From Ensifer sp. USDA 6670 (GTDB taxonomy: Bacteria; Pseudomonadota; Alphaproteobacteria; Rhizobiales; Rhizobiaceae), in the NCBI GenBank assembly GCA_000421085.1, contig ATWE01000009.1:62001-126000 (forward strand): 64,000 bases of DNA, given 5' to 3'. The notes beneath the pieces were generated by a model. It was not told where the DNA came from. It made no database searches and was given only the letters and a program-made list of their open reading frames with translations. Every line of letters begins with the position of its first letter. Position 1 is the first letter of the stretch. Shown here piece after piece: positions 48,485-58,846 of the stretch. The translations under genes were made by a program, and so were the position numbers.

Positions 48485-51400
48485 ATGAATGTAGACCTCT
48501 CACGGCGCAGCTTTTTGAAGCTGGCTGGAGCAGGGGCTGCGGCAACGTCACTCGGTGCGATGGGGTTTGGTGAGGCTGAGGCGGCGGTCATCGCGCATGT
48601 CCGGCCTCACAAGCTGACGAAAACCACCGAAACGCGCAACACCTGTCCCTATTGTTCCGTCGCCTGTGGCGTCATCATCTATTCGAAGGGCGACCTCCGC
48701 AAGGGTGAGACTGCCGACATAATTCATATCGAAGGCGATGCGGATCATCCGACCAACCGCGGTACGCTCTGTCCCAAGGGAGCGGCGCTCAAGGACTTCG
48801 TGAAGTCCCCGACCCGTCTCCAGTATCCGATGCACCGCAAGCCGGGCTCGGATAGGTTCGAGCGTATCTCCTGGGAGGATGCATTCGACCGCATCGCACG
48901 GTTGATGAAGGATGATCGCGACGCCAATTTCGTCGCGGCGAATGCCGCAGGCGTTCCGGTCAACCGCTGGACGACGGTGGGCATGCTTGCCGCATCCGCG
49001 ACCACCAATGAAACGGCTTGGGCGACCTTCAAATTCGCCAAGTCATTGGGAATAGTCGGTTTCGATAATCAGGCGCGCGTCTGACACGGCCCTACGGTGT
49101 CCAGTTTGGGCCCAACATTTGGCCGTGGAGCGATGACCAACTCCTGGACCGACATTAAAAATACCGACCTTGTGGTCGTTATGGGCGGCAATGCGGCCGA
49201 AGCGCATCCCTGCGGCTTCAAATGGGTGACGGAGGCGAAGGCCACCCGGGGCGCGAAGCTGATCGTGGTCGATCCGCGCTATACCCGCACCGCGTCCGTA
49301 TCCGATTATTACGCTCCCATCCGCCAGGGAACCGACATCGCCTTCCTCAACGGGGTGATGAAGTATTGCATCGACAACGACAAGGTGCAGTGGGAGTACA
49401 TGAAGGCGTTCACCAACGCCTCCTATATGGTCAAGGACGGCTTCGGCTACCAGGACGGCCTCTTCACGGGCTACGACGCGGAAAAGCGCGACTATGACAA
49501 GTCGACGTGGGACTATGTCCTCGGCGACGACGGCTTCGTCGTGACCGACCCGACGCTCCAGCACCCGCGTTGTGTCTGGAACCTGCTGAAGGCGCACCTC
49601 GCCCCCTATACGCCGGAAATGGTGGAGCGGATCTGCGGCACGCCGAAAGACAAGTTCCTGAAGGTGGCCGAGATGATCTCGGAATGCTCGTCTCCGACGA
49701 AGACGATGACGTCGATGTATGCGCTCGGCTGGACCCAGCATTCCAGCGGTTCGCAGAACATCCGCGCCATGGCCATGCTGCAGCTCATCCTCGGCAATAT
49801 CGGCGTGCGCGGCGGCGGCATGAACGCGCTTCGCGGCCACTCCAACATCCAGGGACTGACCGATCTCGGTCTGATGTCGCATCTGCTCACGGGTTACCTG
49901 ACGATGCCGACGGAAAAGGACGTGGATTTCACGACCTACATGTCGACGCGCCAGTTCAAACCATTGCGCCCCGGGCAGACAAGTTATTGGCAGAACTACA
50001 GGAAGTTCATGGTCTCCTTCCAGAAGGCCATGTGGGGTGATGCCGCCCGTATCGACAACGACTGGGGTTTCAACTACCTCTCCAAGCTCGACGTGCCGGC
50101 CTATGATGTGCTTCGCGTGTTCGAGCTGATGTATGCCGGCAAGGTCAATGGCTATATCTGCCAGGGGTTCAACCCACTTCTTGCCTTCCCGAACCGGGAC
50201 AAGAACACCAAGGCTCTGTCGAACCTCAAGTGGCTCGTCACCATGGACCCGCTCGACACGGAGACCGCACGGTTCTGGGAAAATCATGGCGACTTCAACC
50301 CGGTCGATACGGCATCCATCCAGACCGAGGTCTTCCAGCTGCCCACGACCTGCTTTGCGGAGGAAGAGGGCTCGCTGACTAACTCGGGCCGATGGCTGCA
50401 GTGGCACTGGGCGGGTGGAACACCCCCCGGCGAAGCAAAGCACGACACTTACATCATCGCTCAGATATTCCTCAGGATGAAGGAGATGTACCAAAATGAA
50501 GGGGGCGCGTTCCCCGATCCGATCCTGAACCTGTCATGGGATTATGCCGATCCGAACGAACCGACACCGGAGGAGCTGGCGAAGGAAATCAATGGTCGGG
50601 CACTGACGGACCTCATGGACCCTGCTGACCCGATGAAGGTGCAGGTCGCGGCCGGCAAGCAGATCCTGAACTTCTCGCAACTCAGGGACGACGGTTCTAC
50701 CATGTGCGGTTGCTGGATTTACTCCGGCAACTTCAACGAGCAGGGTAACAATATGGCCCGCCGCGACAACAACGATCCGGACGATACGGGCGCCTATCTC
50801 GGCTGGTCGTTCGCCTGGCCGCTTAATCGCCGCACGCTCTACAATCGCGCTTCGGCCGATTTGCAGGGGAAGCCGTGGGATCCCTCACGCAAACTGCTCG
50901 AGTGGGACGGCACGAAGTGGACGGGTTACGACGTTCCGGATATTGCGCCTACGGCAAAGCCGGACGAAATCGGCCCGTTCATCATGAACCAGGAGGGGAC
51001 TGCACGTCTGTTCTCGCGCGGATTGATGCGGGATGGGCCGTTCCCGGCCCATATGGAGCCTTTCGAATCCCCCGTAGCCAACGTCTTCAATCCGAAGATG
51101 CGGGGCAACCCGGTCAGCCGCGTGTTTCAGACGGACGTGGCGCAGATGGGACTGTCGGACGAGTTCCCCTACGCCGCTACTTCCTACCGGCTGACGGAAC
51201 ACTTCCACTACTGGACCAAGCATAACCGCGTGAATTCCGCGCTTCAGCCGGAATTCTTCGTCGAGATCTCCGAGGAATTGGCAGAGGAGAAGAATATCGA
51301 AAACGGCGGCTGGGTCCGGGTGTGGTCGAAGCGTGGTTCGGTCAAGGCAAAGGCCGTGGTGACCAAGCGCATCCGGCCGCTGATGTGCGACGGCAAGCCG

Positions 51401-51574
51401 GTTCATGTGGTGGGCATCCCGCTTCACTGGGGCTTCACCGGCTCGGCGAAAAAGGGCCTCGGCCCCAATTCGCTGGCGCCATTCGTCGGTGACGCGAATA
51501 TCGAAACGCCGGAATACAAGGCATTCCTGGTCAATATCGAACCATCGACGGCGCCCGAGGAGGCTACAGTATGA
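48485..51574 (+). CDS. fdoG: FdoG, selenocysteine formate dehydrogenase major subunit
   Basis: This 1029-residue molybdopterin enzyme oxidises formate to CO2. It starts with a Tat signal ([10 protein letters not shown]) and has the Fe4S4 motif [10 protein letters not shown]...CPKG. An in-frame TGA at 49082-49084 (codon 200) sits in QARV-TGA-HGPTV, exactly where FdnG/FdoG carry selenocysteine; the frame continues through [13 protein letters not shown] to the end. The start at 48485 is chosen for its GGAGG site. Periplasmic, with FdoH and FdoI. Genes for selenocysteine insertion follow downstream. Confidence 0.95.
49085..49126 (+). promoter_or_regulatory. SECIS-like hairpin in fdoG
   Basis: Directly after the UGA, ACGGCC (49086-49091) can pair with GGCCGT (49121-49126), and an inner CCAG/TTTGG stem forms the apex. 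This matches the place and size of bacterial SECIS elements bound by SelB. Confidence 0.7.
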
Positions 51575-52542
51575 TGGACAGTCCTCGCACCGCCGTCAGC
51601 AATCCGCCGGTTCAGCCGATGGAAAGCAACCTCACCGAGCGGGATCTCGTGCGCCGCTCGGCAACCAGCGAGCTGCCGCCGCCGGAGCGGCAGCTCACGC
51701 CCGTCGCCAAGCTGATCGATGTCTCAAAGTGCATCGGCTGCAAGGCCTGCCAGTCTGCCTGCGTCGAGTGGAACGATACGCATCCGGGGATCGGCGAAAA
51801 CGTTGGCTACTATACCAACCCCCATGACCTCACCGAGGACATGTTCACGCTCATGCGCTTTACCGAGTGGGTCAATCCCGAGACCGACAATCTCGAATGG
51901 CTCATCCGCAAGGACGGCTGCATGCACTGCGCCGATCCGGGGTGCCTGAAAGCCTGCCCGGCGCCGGGCGCAATCGTCCAGTATTCGAACGGCATCGTGG
52001 ATTTCGTTCACGAGAACTGCATTGGCTGCGGCTATTGCATAAAGGGCTGTCCCTTCAACATTCCGCGCATCTCGAAAGTCGATCACCGCGCCTACAAATG
52101 TACCCTCTGTTCCGATCGGGTCGCCGTCGGCCAGGGACCGGCCTGTGCCAAGGCCTGTCCGACCCAGGCGATCGTGTTCGGCACGAAGGAGGATATGAAG
52201 AAACATGCGGAACACCGCATCGCCGATCTCAAATCCCGCGGCTATACGAATGCAGGCCTTTACGATCCGCCGGGCGTTGGCGGCACGCATGTGATGTATG
52301 TGCTGCATCACAACGACAAGCCGCACATCTACTCCGATCTGCCGGACGATCCGAAGATTTCCGCCGTGGTCCAGGCATGGAAGGGCGTGACCAAATACAC
52401 GGGTCTCGCCGCAATGGGTCTCGTGGCCGCCGGGGCACTTCTCCACGGCGTCTTCGGCCGGGCCAATCGTGTGCAGCCGGAAGACGAAGAGAGTGCGGAA
52501 AGGCTCGTCGATAGCGCCGGAGGCCGCAGGGAGGACGCCTGA
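51571..52542 (+). CDS. fdoH: FdoH, iron-sulfur subunit of formate dehydrogenase
   Basis: The 323-residue protein has four Fe4S4 cysteine clusters: [37 protein letters not shown] and CTLCSD with CAKACP. A C-terminal membrane helix ([18 protein letters not shown]) anchors it. It passes electrons from FdoG to the cytochrome subunit. Overlaps fdoG by four bases (ATGA) and fdoI by one. Confidence 0.95.
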   Translation: MMDSPRTAVSNPPVQPMESNLTERDLVRRSATSELPPPERQLTPVAKLIDVSKCIGCKACQSACVEWNDTHPGIGENVGYYTNPHDLTEDMFTLMRFTEWVNPETDNLEWLIRKDGCMHCADPGCLKACPAPGAIVQYSNGIVDFVHENCIGCGYCIKGCPFNIPRISKVDHRAYKCTLCSDRVAVGQGPACAKACPTQAIVFGTKEDMKKHAEHRIADLKSRGYTNAGLYDPPGVGGTHVMYVLHHNDKPHIYSDLPDDPKISAVVQAWKGVTKYTGLAAMGLVAAGALLHGVFGRANRVQPEDEESAERLVDSAGGRREDA

Positions 52543-53228
52543 TGACAAAGGCCAGCGAACTTGAACCGGAAGATGCCATCCATCGCGGACCGCCGGTCAC
52601 AGTCGACCGCTATGGGCCGGGCAAGCGCATCAATCATTGGATCACGGCCTCCAGCCTGATCCTGCTGGCGCTGTCCGGCCTTGCGATGTTCCACCCGTCG
52701 CTGTTTTTCCTGACCGGCCTGTTCGGTGGGGGGCAGAACACGCGCATGCTGCACCCATGGATCGGCGTGGTGCTTTTCTTCAGTTTCTATATTTTCTTCT
52801 TCCAGCTCTGGAAGGCCAACCTCTTCACCAGAGCGGACATGGGCTGGTTCACGGGCATTCGCGACGTGATCGGCGGACACGAGGACCGCTTGCCGGAAAT
52901 GGGCAAGTACAATGCCGGCCAGAAGGTGATCTTCTGGGCAATGGCCTTGCTGATCGTCGCGCTGATCATAACCGGCGTCATCATCTGGGATCAGTACTTC
53001 AATAGCTATACGTCGATTGAGACGAAGCGCTTTGCGGTGCTCGCCCATGCGGTGGCGGCGGTGCTGATCATCTGTGTCTTCATCGTTCATGTCTATGCGG
53101 CTTTCTGGACCCGAGGAACGTTCCGCGCGATGACGAAGGGCTCGGTCACCGGTGGCTGGGCCTGGCGGCACCATCGCAAGTGGCTCAAGGACCTGGCTGG
53201 ACGCGGCCGGATCGATCCTGCAGAATAA
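52542..53228 (+). CDS. fdoI: FdoI, cytochrome b subunit of formate dehydrogenase
   Basis: This 228-residue membrane protein has four hydrophobic segments and haem-ligand histidines: RINHWITASSLILLALSG, MLHPWIGVVLFF, and VLAHAVAAVLIICVFIVHVYAAFW. It delivers electrons to quinone. Third gene of fdoGHI. Confidence 0.93.
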   Translation: MTKASELEPEDAIHRGPPVTVDRYGPGKRINHWITASSLILLALSGLAMFHPSLFFLTGLFGGGQNTRMLHPWIGVVLFFSFYIFFFQLWKANLFTRADMGWFTGIRDVIGGHEDRLPEMGKYNAGQKVIFWAMALLIVALIITGVIIWDQYFNSYTSIETKRFAVLAHAVAAVLIICVFIVHVYAAFWTRGTFRAMTKGSVTGGWAWRHHRKWLKDLAGRGRIDPAE

Positions 53229-53267
53229 CCGGAAAACGAGCTGTGGCCGGTCGGCCCGCGAGGTGAA

Positions 53268-54188
53268 ATGTCCGTATCCCCTGTCCAGCCCGATCCATCG
53301 GTGATCGGCGGCGTCCCCAAGGCGCCATTTGCTCTGATGCCGAAATTGGCACGCCTCTTCAACGATCGCGCCAGTCGCTTCGAGGCACTCGCCCAAAGCA
53401 GCCACCTCGCTGCCTATCTCAATTTCCTGGCGGGGATCACGCGAATCCAGAGCGAGCTCGTATCCGCATTGCCCCCGCCGGAGCCGGTCCGGGCCGATCG
53501 GGTCGAGCGTGCGCGTGCGAATGCCATGCCCCCCATCGATCGCGCAGCGATGGGCTCGTCGCCGGATTGCCGCGAGGTACTGCGGCAATTTTTTGAGAAG
53601 GCTGAAGCCCTGGAAAAGCCGGCTGCCGCCTCAGAGGCGCTTGCACAGGTCCGGACGGCGGACGAGGAAATGCTGACCTGGATGATCGGCAACGTCATGG
53701 CCGATGACCTGCCGGTGGAGAGCCTCGCTCACCACCTTTATGTTGCTGCCGCAATGCAAATCCATGCGGCGCGCCTCGCTGCCGGTCTTGACGGCAGCAG
53801 GCTCGTGCCGATCCGGGTCGGGGTCTGTCCCGCCTGCGGCGGCAGGCCGGTCGCATCCATGGTCATCGGCTTTCATGGTGCGGAAGGCGCGCGCTATGCC
53901 TCGTGTTCCTGCTGCGCCACGATGTGGAATGAGGTTCGGGTCAAATGTCTCGCCTGCGGTTCCACCAAGGGCATCGGCTACCGGGCCGTCGAGACGGGAG
54001 ACGAAGAGGCGACGGTCAAGGCGGAAGTCTGCGACACCTGCAACAGCTGGATGAAGATCCTCTACCAGAACAAGAACCCTTCGCTTGACGTGGTCGCAGA
54101 TGATGTTGCGAGCCTCGGGCTCGACCTGTTGATGAAGGACACCGAATACAAGCGGGCGGGCTTTGACCCGTTCCTGATGGGCTATTGA
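53268..54188 (+). CDS. fdhE: FdhE, formate dehydrogenase maturation protein
   Basis: The 306-residue FdhE has four CxxC pairs in the C-terminal half: VCPACGG, CSCC, KCLACGS and VCDTCN, which bind iron as in E. coli FdhE. It is a cytoplasmic factor needed to mature or check the dehydrogenase before Tat export. Four bases before selA. Confidence 0.93.
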   Translation: MSVSPVQPDPSVIGGVPKAPFALMPKLARLFNDRASRFEALAQSSHLAAYLNFLAGITRIQSELVSALPPPEPVRADRVERARANAMPPIDRAAMGSSPDCREVLRQFFEKAEALEKPAAASEALAQVRTADEEMLTWMIGNVMADDLPVESLAHHLYVAAAMQIHAARLAAGLDGSRLVPIRVGVCPACGGRPVASMVIGFHGAEGARYASCSCCATMWNEVRVKCLACGSTKGIGYRAVETGDEEATVKAEVCDTCNSWMKILYQNKNPSLDVVADDVASLGLDLLMKDTEYKRAGFDPFLMGY

Positions 54189-54192
54189 TCCA

Positions 54193-55593
54193 ATGTCGGG
54201 ACCTGCCGATCTTCGTGCCTTGCCCTCCGTCGACCAGATGCTGAACGCGCCGGCCGTTTCGCCGCTTGTGGAGCAGCATGGCCGGGCCCTGGTGGTGGAC
54301 GAACTGCGCAGAGTGCTGGGTGAAGTCCGCCTTGCCGTACGCAGCGGTGGGGCGCTGCCGGGCAAGGATGGCATTGTTGCCGCTCTGCTGAGCCGGCTCG
54401 ATGACCGCAGCCGCTCGAACCTTCGTCCGCTCTTCAATCTGACGGGCACGGTGCTTCATACCAATCTCGGCCGGGCCCTCCTTGCGCAGGAGGCGATCGA
54501 TGCCGCCGTTGAGGCCATGCGCGAAGCGGCTGCGCTTGAATTCGATCTCGACTCCGGCGGGCGCGGCGAACGCGACAGCCATTTGCGGGAATTGCTATGC
54601 GAACTGACGGGAGCGGAAGATGCCACTGTCGTCAACAACAATGCCGCCGCTGTCCTGATCGCTCTCAACTCGGTCGGCGCAGGGCGTCAGGCGATCGTTT
54701 CGCGGGGTGAATTGATCGAGATCGGCGGCGCTTTCCGCATGCCTGATATCATGGAGCGCGCCGGCGTCGATCTGGTTGAAGTCGGCACGACCAACCGCAC
54801 TCATGCCAAGGACTACGTTAAGGCGATCGGGCCTGAGACGGCTTTGATCCTCAAGGTCCATACGTCGAATTACTGGATCGAAGGCTTTACCGCGGAGGTG
54901 CCGGGTGCCGAGCTTTCGGCAATCGCCCGTGAAGCAGGTGTGGTGCTTCTCAATGATCTCGGTTCGGGCAGCCTCGTCGACCTGTCGCGTTATGGTCTCG
55001 GCAAGGAGCCGACGGTGCGCGAGGCAGTCGCCGAAGGAGCCGATCTGGTCACTTTTTCCGGGGACAAGCTGCTCGGCGGCCCGCAGGCGGGTTTCATTGT
55101 CGGCCGAAAGGACCTGATCGCCGAGATCAACCGAAATCCGCTGAAGCGGGCGCTGCGTGTCGACAAGATCCGTATCGCCGCGACTGCTGCTACCTTGAAG
55201 CTCTACCGCGATCCGGATCGGCTGGCTTTGCGCCTGCCCACACTTTTCATGCTGTCGCGGGGGGAAGCGGAGGTGCGGGCACAGGCGGAGCGGCTCGCGC
55301 CGCAGGTCGGCGCGCTGCTGGCGCCGAGCGGTTACGCTGTCGAGGTCTGCAACTGTTCGAGCCAGATCGGCTCCGGGGCGCTTCCCGTCGATATGATCCC
55401 GAGCGCCGGCCTGAGGATCGCTGCGGCCAGCGGGAGCGCACTCGAAGCGCTCGCAGCCCTGTTCCGGTCTCTATCCCGCCCGATCCTGGGGCGCCTGCGG
55501 GACGGTGCGCTGGTCCTGGACCTGCGCTGTCTGTCCGACGAGGCGGAATTCCTGAAAACCCTGTCCGAGGTTAGCGGCGATGCGGTGGCTTGA
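54193..55593 (+). CDS. selA: SelA, selenocysteine synthase
   Basis: This 466-residue PLP enzyme converts seryl-tRNA-Sec to selenocysteyl-tRNA-Sec. Visible are FNLTGTVLHTNLGRALL, ATVVNNNAAAVLIAL and the PLP-binding lysine in LVTFSGDKLLGGPQAG near residue 292. Length is normal. Its end overlaps the Sel1-repeat gene by 14 bases. Confidence 0.95.
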   Translation: MSGPADLRALPSVDQMLNAPAVSPLVEQHGRALVVDELRRVLGEVRLAVRSGGALPGKDGIVAALLSRLDDRSRSNLRPLFNLTGTVLHTNLGRALLAQEAIDAAVEAMREAAALEFDLDSGGRGERDSHLRELLCELTGAEDATVVNNNAAAVLIALNSVGAGRQAIVSRGELIEIGGAFRMPDIMERAGVDLVEVGTTNRTHAKDYVKAIGPETALILKVHTSNYWIEGFTAEVPGAELSAIAREAGVVLLNDLGSGSLVDLSRYGLGKEPTVREAVAEGADLVTFSGDKLLGGPQAGFIVGRKDLIAEINRNPLKRALRVDKIRIAATAATLKLYRDPDRLALRLPTLFMLSRGEAEVRAQAERLAPQVGALLAPSGYAVEVCNCSSQIGSGALPVDMIPSAGLRIAAASGSALEALAALFRSLSRPILGRLRDGALVLDLRCLSDEAEFLKTLSEVSGDAVA

Positions 55594-56374
55594 CCGCCTT
55601 CGAGGCAATAAGCCCCAGACGGCGCCCGCGGCCGATCCGATGGCTGAGGCCCTGGCACGAGCCCGAGCCGGCGATTACGAGACGGCGCTGCGCATCTGGG
55701 AGCCCCTGGCGCGTGCCGGCGTGGCGCGGGCGCAGAACAATATCGGCGCCTGCTTCGCGGAAGGGCTCGGGGTGCCGGAGAATCGAGACCTGGCGTTCAA
55801 ATGGCTGCGCCTGGCGGCCGAAGCCGGGGATCCCGTCGGGCAACGCAACTATGCCGCCCTGCACATGCAAGGGCTCGCCGGCGCCGATGCCGATTACGGC
55901 ATCGCGGCCGAATATTATCGGCGCGCTGCTGAAAAGGGCGACGCGCCGGCCCAGGACATGTTGAGCTGGCTGCTCCTGGAAGGCGAGATCATGACCGCCG
56001 ATCCGGTCGAAGCGCGACGCTGGGCGGAATGTGCCGCTGCAGCCGGCATCGCGTCTTCGATGACGCGGCTCGGCATGCTCCATCACAACGCACTCGGTGT
56101 CGAGCGCGATCCGCAAAAGGCCGTTTACTGGTGGCTGAAGGCCGCGGAGAGGGGCGACGCAGACGCGCAGGCCATGCTGGGAGCGGCCTGCCATATGGGC
56201 GCGGGCACGATACGCGATGGCGTGGCGGCCTTGGCCTGGCTGATCCGGGCGACGGAAGGCGGCAGCACCCTGGCAAAGCCCTTCATGGGACCGGTTCGTG
56301 ACAGTCTTTCGCCGGCGGAGATCCAGGAAGCGCAACGCCGGGCGCAAGAGCCGCTTTCAGGGAGGGCGCCATGA
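55580..56374 (+). CDS. Sel1-repeat (SLR) protein between selA and selB
   Basis: The 264-residue protein is built of about five Sel1-like repeats, such as AQNNIGACFAEGLGVPENRDLAFKWLRLAAEAGD and the blocks after it. Such repeats are helical and hold partner proteins. The name Sel1 here refers to the repeat and not to selenium. It overlaps selA by 14 bases and selB by four, so it is strictly co-translated with both and may be a partner in the pathway. No signal peptide is seen. Function unknown. Confidence 0.88.
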   Translation: MRWLDRLRGNKPQTAPAADPMAEALARARAGDYETALRIWEPLARAGVARAQNNIGACFAEGLGVPENRDLAFKWLRLAAEAGDPVGQRNYAALHMQGLAGADADYGIAAEYYRRAAEKGDAPAQDMLSWLLLEGEIMTADPVEARRWAECAAAAGIASSMTRLGMLHHNALGVERDPQKAVYWWLKAAERGDADAQAMLGAACHMGAGTIRDGVAALAWLIRATEGGSTLAKPFMGPVRDSLSPAEIQEAQRRAQEPLSGRAP

Positions 56375-58425
56375 TCGTCGGCACGGCCGGTCATATCGAT
56401 CACGGCAAGACGGCGCTCGTCAAGGCGCTGACCGGCGTCGACACCGATCGACTCAAGGAAGAAAAGGCGCGCGGCATCACCATTGATCTCGGCTTTGCCT
56501 ATGCCCGGTTTGCAAAGGACGCGGTTACCGGATTTGTCGACGTCCCCGGTCACGAGCGCTTCATTCATACCATGCTCGCCGGCGCAGGCGGCATCGACTA
56601 TGCCATGCTGGTCGTTGCGGCAGACGATGGCATCAAACCCCAGACGCTCGAACATCTCGCGATCCTCGATCTGCTCGGCGTCAGCCGCGGACTGGTCGCG
56701 ATCACAAAAGCGGACCTTGCCGATCCTGCCCGCCTCGAGAGCCTGACGGATGAAATAGGCGCGATGCTTTCGTCGACGAGCCTCCGCGATGCGGAGATAC
56801 TTCCCGTCTCTGCGGCGGCGGGGCAGGGGATCGAATTGTTGAAGGAACGGCTGGCGGCTGCCGAGCGTGCGACCGTGGCATCGACTGCCGGTGGCCGTTT
56901 CCGGCTCGCCGTCGATCGCAGCTTCACGCTTTCTGGCGCCGGAACCGTGGTCACCGGAACCGTGCTTTCGGGGTCCGTCGGCGTGGGCGACCAGGTGACG
57001 GTCTCGCCGGCGGGTCGCTCTGCGCGCGTGCGTTCCATTCATGCTCAGAACCAGCGGGCCGAGCGCGGCTTTGCCGGACAACGCTGTGCGCTCAACCTTG
57101 CGGGCGAGGGGATCTCGAAGGACGCAATCAACCGGGGCGACATGGTGGTCGATCCCCATCTGCACGCGCCGAGTGACAGGATCGACGCGGATCTCTCTGT
57201 GCTTGAAAGTGAGGCGAAGCCGATCGGGGAATGGTTTTCGGCCCGCTTTCACCACGCGAGCGCCGAGACCGGTGTTCGTATCGTGCCGCTTGAGGGACCG
57301 CTGTTGCCCGGCCGGCGCGGGCGGGTTCAACTCGTGCTCGACCGTCCGGTTGCGGCTGCTGTTGGCGACCGATTCATCCTGCGCGACGTTTCAGCCCGGC
57401 GCACGATCGGTGGAGGACGGCTCCTGGATCTGCGGGCGCCCCTGCGCAAGCGGCGCTCTCCCGAGCGGTTGAGCTTCTTGAATGCCGCGTCCCTGTCCAA
57501 TGCTGGCGAAGCGCTTGCTGCATTGCTGGATGTTCCGCCATTTCTCGTCGATCTTGATGTCTTTGCACGCGACCGGGCCCTGTCGGAGGCGGAACTGCAG
57601 AACGCGATCAGGTTCGCGTCGGGCGAGGTCATCGAAGGCCAGGCGGTGCGCCATGCGCTGTCGAAGCGCCAGCGGGCCATGTTTTCCGACGAGGTCCAGC
57701 GCGTATTGAGCGCCTTTCATGTGGACAATCCCGATCTGCAGGGGATCGGTCGCGAGCGCCTGCGGCTGCAGGTTACGCCGCGACTTCCTCCGCCGGCCTT
57801 TCTGGTTGCGCTTAGGGCCGAACAGGCAGGCGCGCGCCTGGTGCTCGAAGGCGCCTTCGTCCGATTGCCCGGCCACGAGGTCCGGCTGAGCGACAGGGAG
57901 GAGGAGCTCTATGCCCGGCTTCTTCCGCATCTGGAAGGCGAGGAGAGATTCCGTCCGCCTCGAGTTCGCGATTTCGCCGAAACGCTGGGCGTCGACGAGC
58001 GAGAGATACGCCGCGTCCTCAAATTTTGTGCACGGCTCGGCCGCGTCGACGAGATTCGGCATGACCATTTCTTCACCCGTCAGACGACAGCGGAGATGGT
58101 CGCAATCATCAGGGAAGTCGCGGCCGATGCCGAGCAGGGCGAATTTGCCGCAGGTCTCTTCCGCGACCGTGTCAACAACGGTAGAAAGGTGGCGATCGAG
58201 ATCCTGGAATACTTCGATCGTCAGGGAGTTACGATCCGGCGTGGCGACGTCCGCCGGGTCAACCCGCACAGGCTCGATCTTTACGAAGGGTCTGTTCCTG
58301 AGGCAGGTGAGGGAAGAGATTCGTCCCCGGTGGGGCGTCCGGACTTCAAATCCGGGTGGGGCAGCGAGGCTGTCTTGGGTGGGTTCGACTCCCATTCTCT
58401 TCCGCCATCAGGAGACCGTTCGTGA
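56371..58425 (+). CDS. selB: SelB, selenocysteine-specific elongation factor
   Basis: The GTPase core has GTAGHIDHGKTALVKAL, DVPGHERF and TKAD; the domains after it are EF-Tu-like. The C-terminal half contains winged helices that read the SECIS. At 684 residues it is longer than E. coli SelB. The frame runs from the expected end (VNPHRLDLYEG) through the whole tRNA-Sec gene to a TGA at 58423-58425. The next gene begins there with GTGA overlap, which supports real translation of the extension. Confidence 0.93.
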   Translation: MIVGTAGHIDHGKTALVKALTGVDTDRLKEEKARGITIDLGFAYARFAKDAVTGFVDVPGHERFIHTMLAGAGGIDYAMLVVAADDGIKPQTLEHLAILDLLGVSRGLVAITKADLADPARLESLTDEIGAMLSSTSLRDAEILPVSAAAGQGIELLKERLAAAERATVASTAGGRFRLAVDRSFTLSGAGTVVTGTVLSGSVGVGDQVTVSPAGRSARVRSIHAQNQRAERGFAGQRCALNLAGEGISKDAINRGDMVVDPHLHAPSDRIDADLSVLESEAKPIGEWFSARFHHASAETGVRIVPLEGPLLPGRRGRVQLVLDRPVAAAVGDRFILRDVSARRTIGGGRLLDLRAPLRKRRSPERLSFLNAASLSNAGEALAALLDVPPFLVDLDVFARDRALSEAELQNAIRFASGEVIEGQAVRHALSKRQRAMFSDEVQRVLSAFHVDNPDLQGIGRERLRLQVTPRLPPPAFLVALRAEQAGARLVLEGAFVRLPGHEVRLSDREEELYARLLPHLEGEERFRPPRVRDFAETLGVDEREIRRVLKFCARLGRVDEIRHDHFFTRQTTAEMVAIIREVAADAEQGEFAAGLFRDRVNNGRKVAIEILEYFDRQGVTIRRGDVRRVNPHRLDLYEGSVPEAGEGRDSSPVGRPDFKSGWGSEAVLGGFDSHSLPPSGDRS
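58312..58407 (+). tRNA. selC: tRNA-Sec (anticodon TCA)
   Basis: The 8-bp acceptor stem GGAAGAGA/TCTCTTCC is followed by a discriminator G and encoded CCA. The anticodon stem is CCGGA/TCCGG with loop CTTCAAA (TCA at 58346-58348). A long variable arm and the T-loop TTCGACT are present. The long acceptor stem and 96-base length are specific to tRNA-Sec. It lies within the 3' end of selB. Confidence 0.95.
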
Positions 58426-58805
58426 TCGCCGAACAGCATGAGACCGATTTCGACGATTGGGTGGTCTCGACCTACAGGGAGGCCGGCTCGTTCACCATGC
58501 TCTTCGTGCTGCTCCGGATCGGCGAGACCAGTGTCGATCTGCTGCGCTCGGCCTATCTTCACGTCGTCGGGGACGAATTGCGCTGGCCGGACATGGTGAA
58601 GCTTTTCCGCGGCGCCGCCGTCGACTGGTCGGGCGCCGTCTTTTACCGGGCTGGCCGCGAAGGCCTCGTGGAGGATCGCGAGGCGAAGTCGAGGCTCTCA
58701 TCGCTCGTTTTCAAGCTCAATGAGGATCGTTCCCTGATCCGGGAGGGGGATTTGTTCAACGCCGATGGATTGCGGCTGACGGTCGAGGAAATCAAGGCGC
58801 ATTGA
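58422..58805 (+). CDS. Conserved-looking protein of the sel locus
   Basis: The 127-residue protein (GTG start at 58422, GGAG site within the tRNA-selB tail) reads ETDFDDWVVSTYREAGSF then ELRWPDMVKLFRGAAVDWSGAVFY. No family is recognised and there is no signal or membrane segment. The GTGA overlap with selB points to coupled translation. Confidence 0.75.
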   Translation: MIAEQHETDFDDWVVSTYREAGSFTMLFVLLRIGETSVDLLRSAYLHVVGDELRWPDMVKLFRGAAVDWSGAVFYRAGREGLVEDREAKSRLSSLVFKLNEDRSLIREGDLFNADGLRLTVEEIKAH

Positions 58806-58846
58806 TCGATCTCCTGCGGCCTCGTTCCTGGATGTCGGCCCGGCCT

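Noticed and set aside
49082-49084. fdoG as a nonsense-broken pseudogene
   Set aside because: The stop is at the known selenocysteine position, the frame goes on intact, and all sel genes are present.
49043-50494. 483-codon open frame antisense to fdoG
   Set aside because: A shadow of a GC-rich gene: no ribosome site, no family motifs, composition mirrors fdoG.
57391-58395. 334-codon open frame antisense to selB
   Set aside because: Would overlap selB and tRNA-Sec entirely; no motif.
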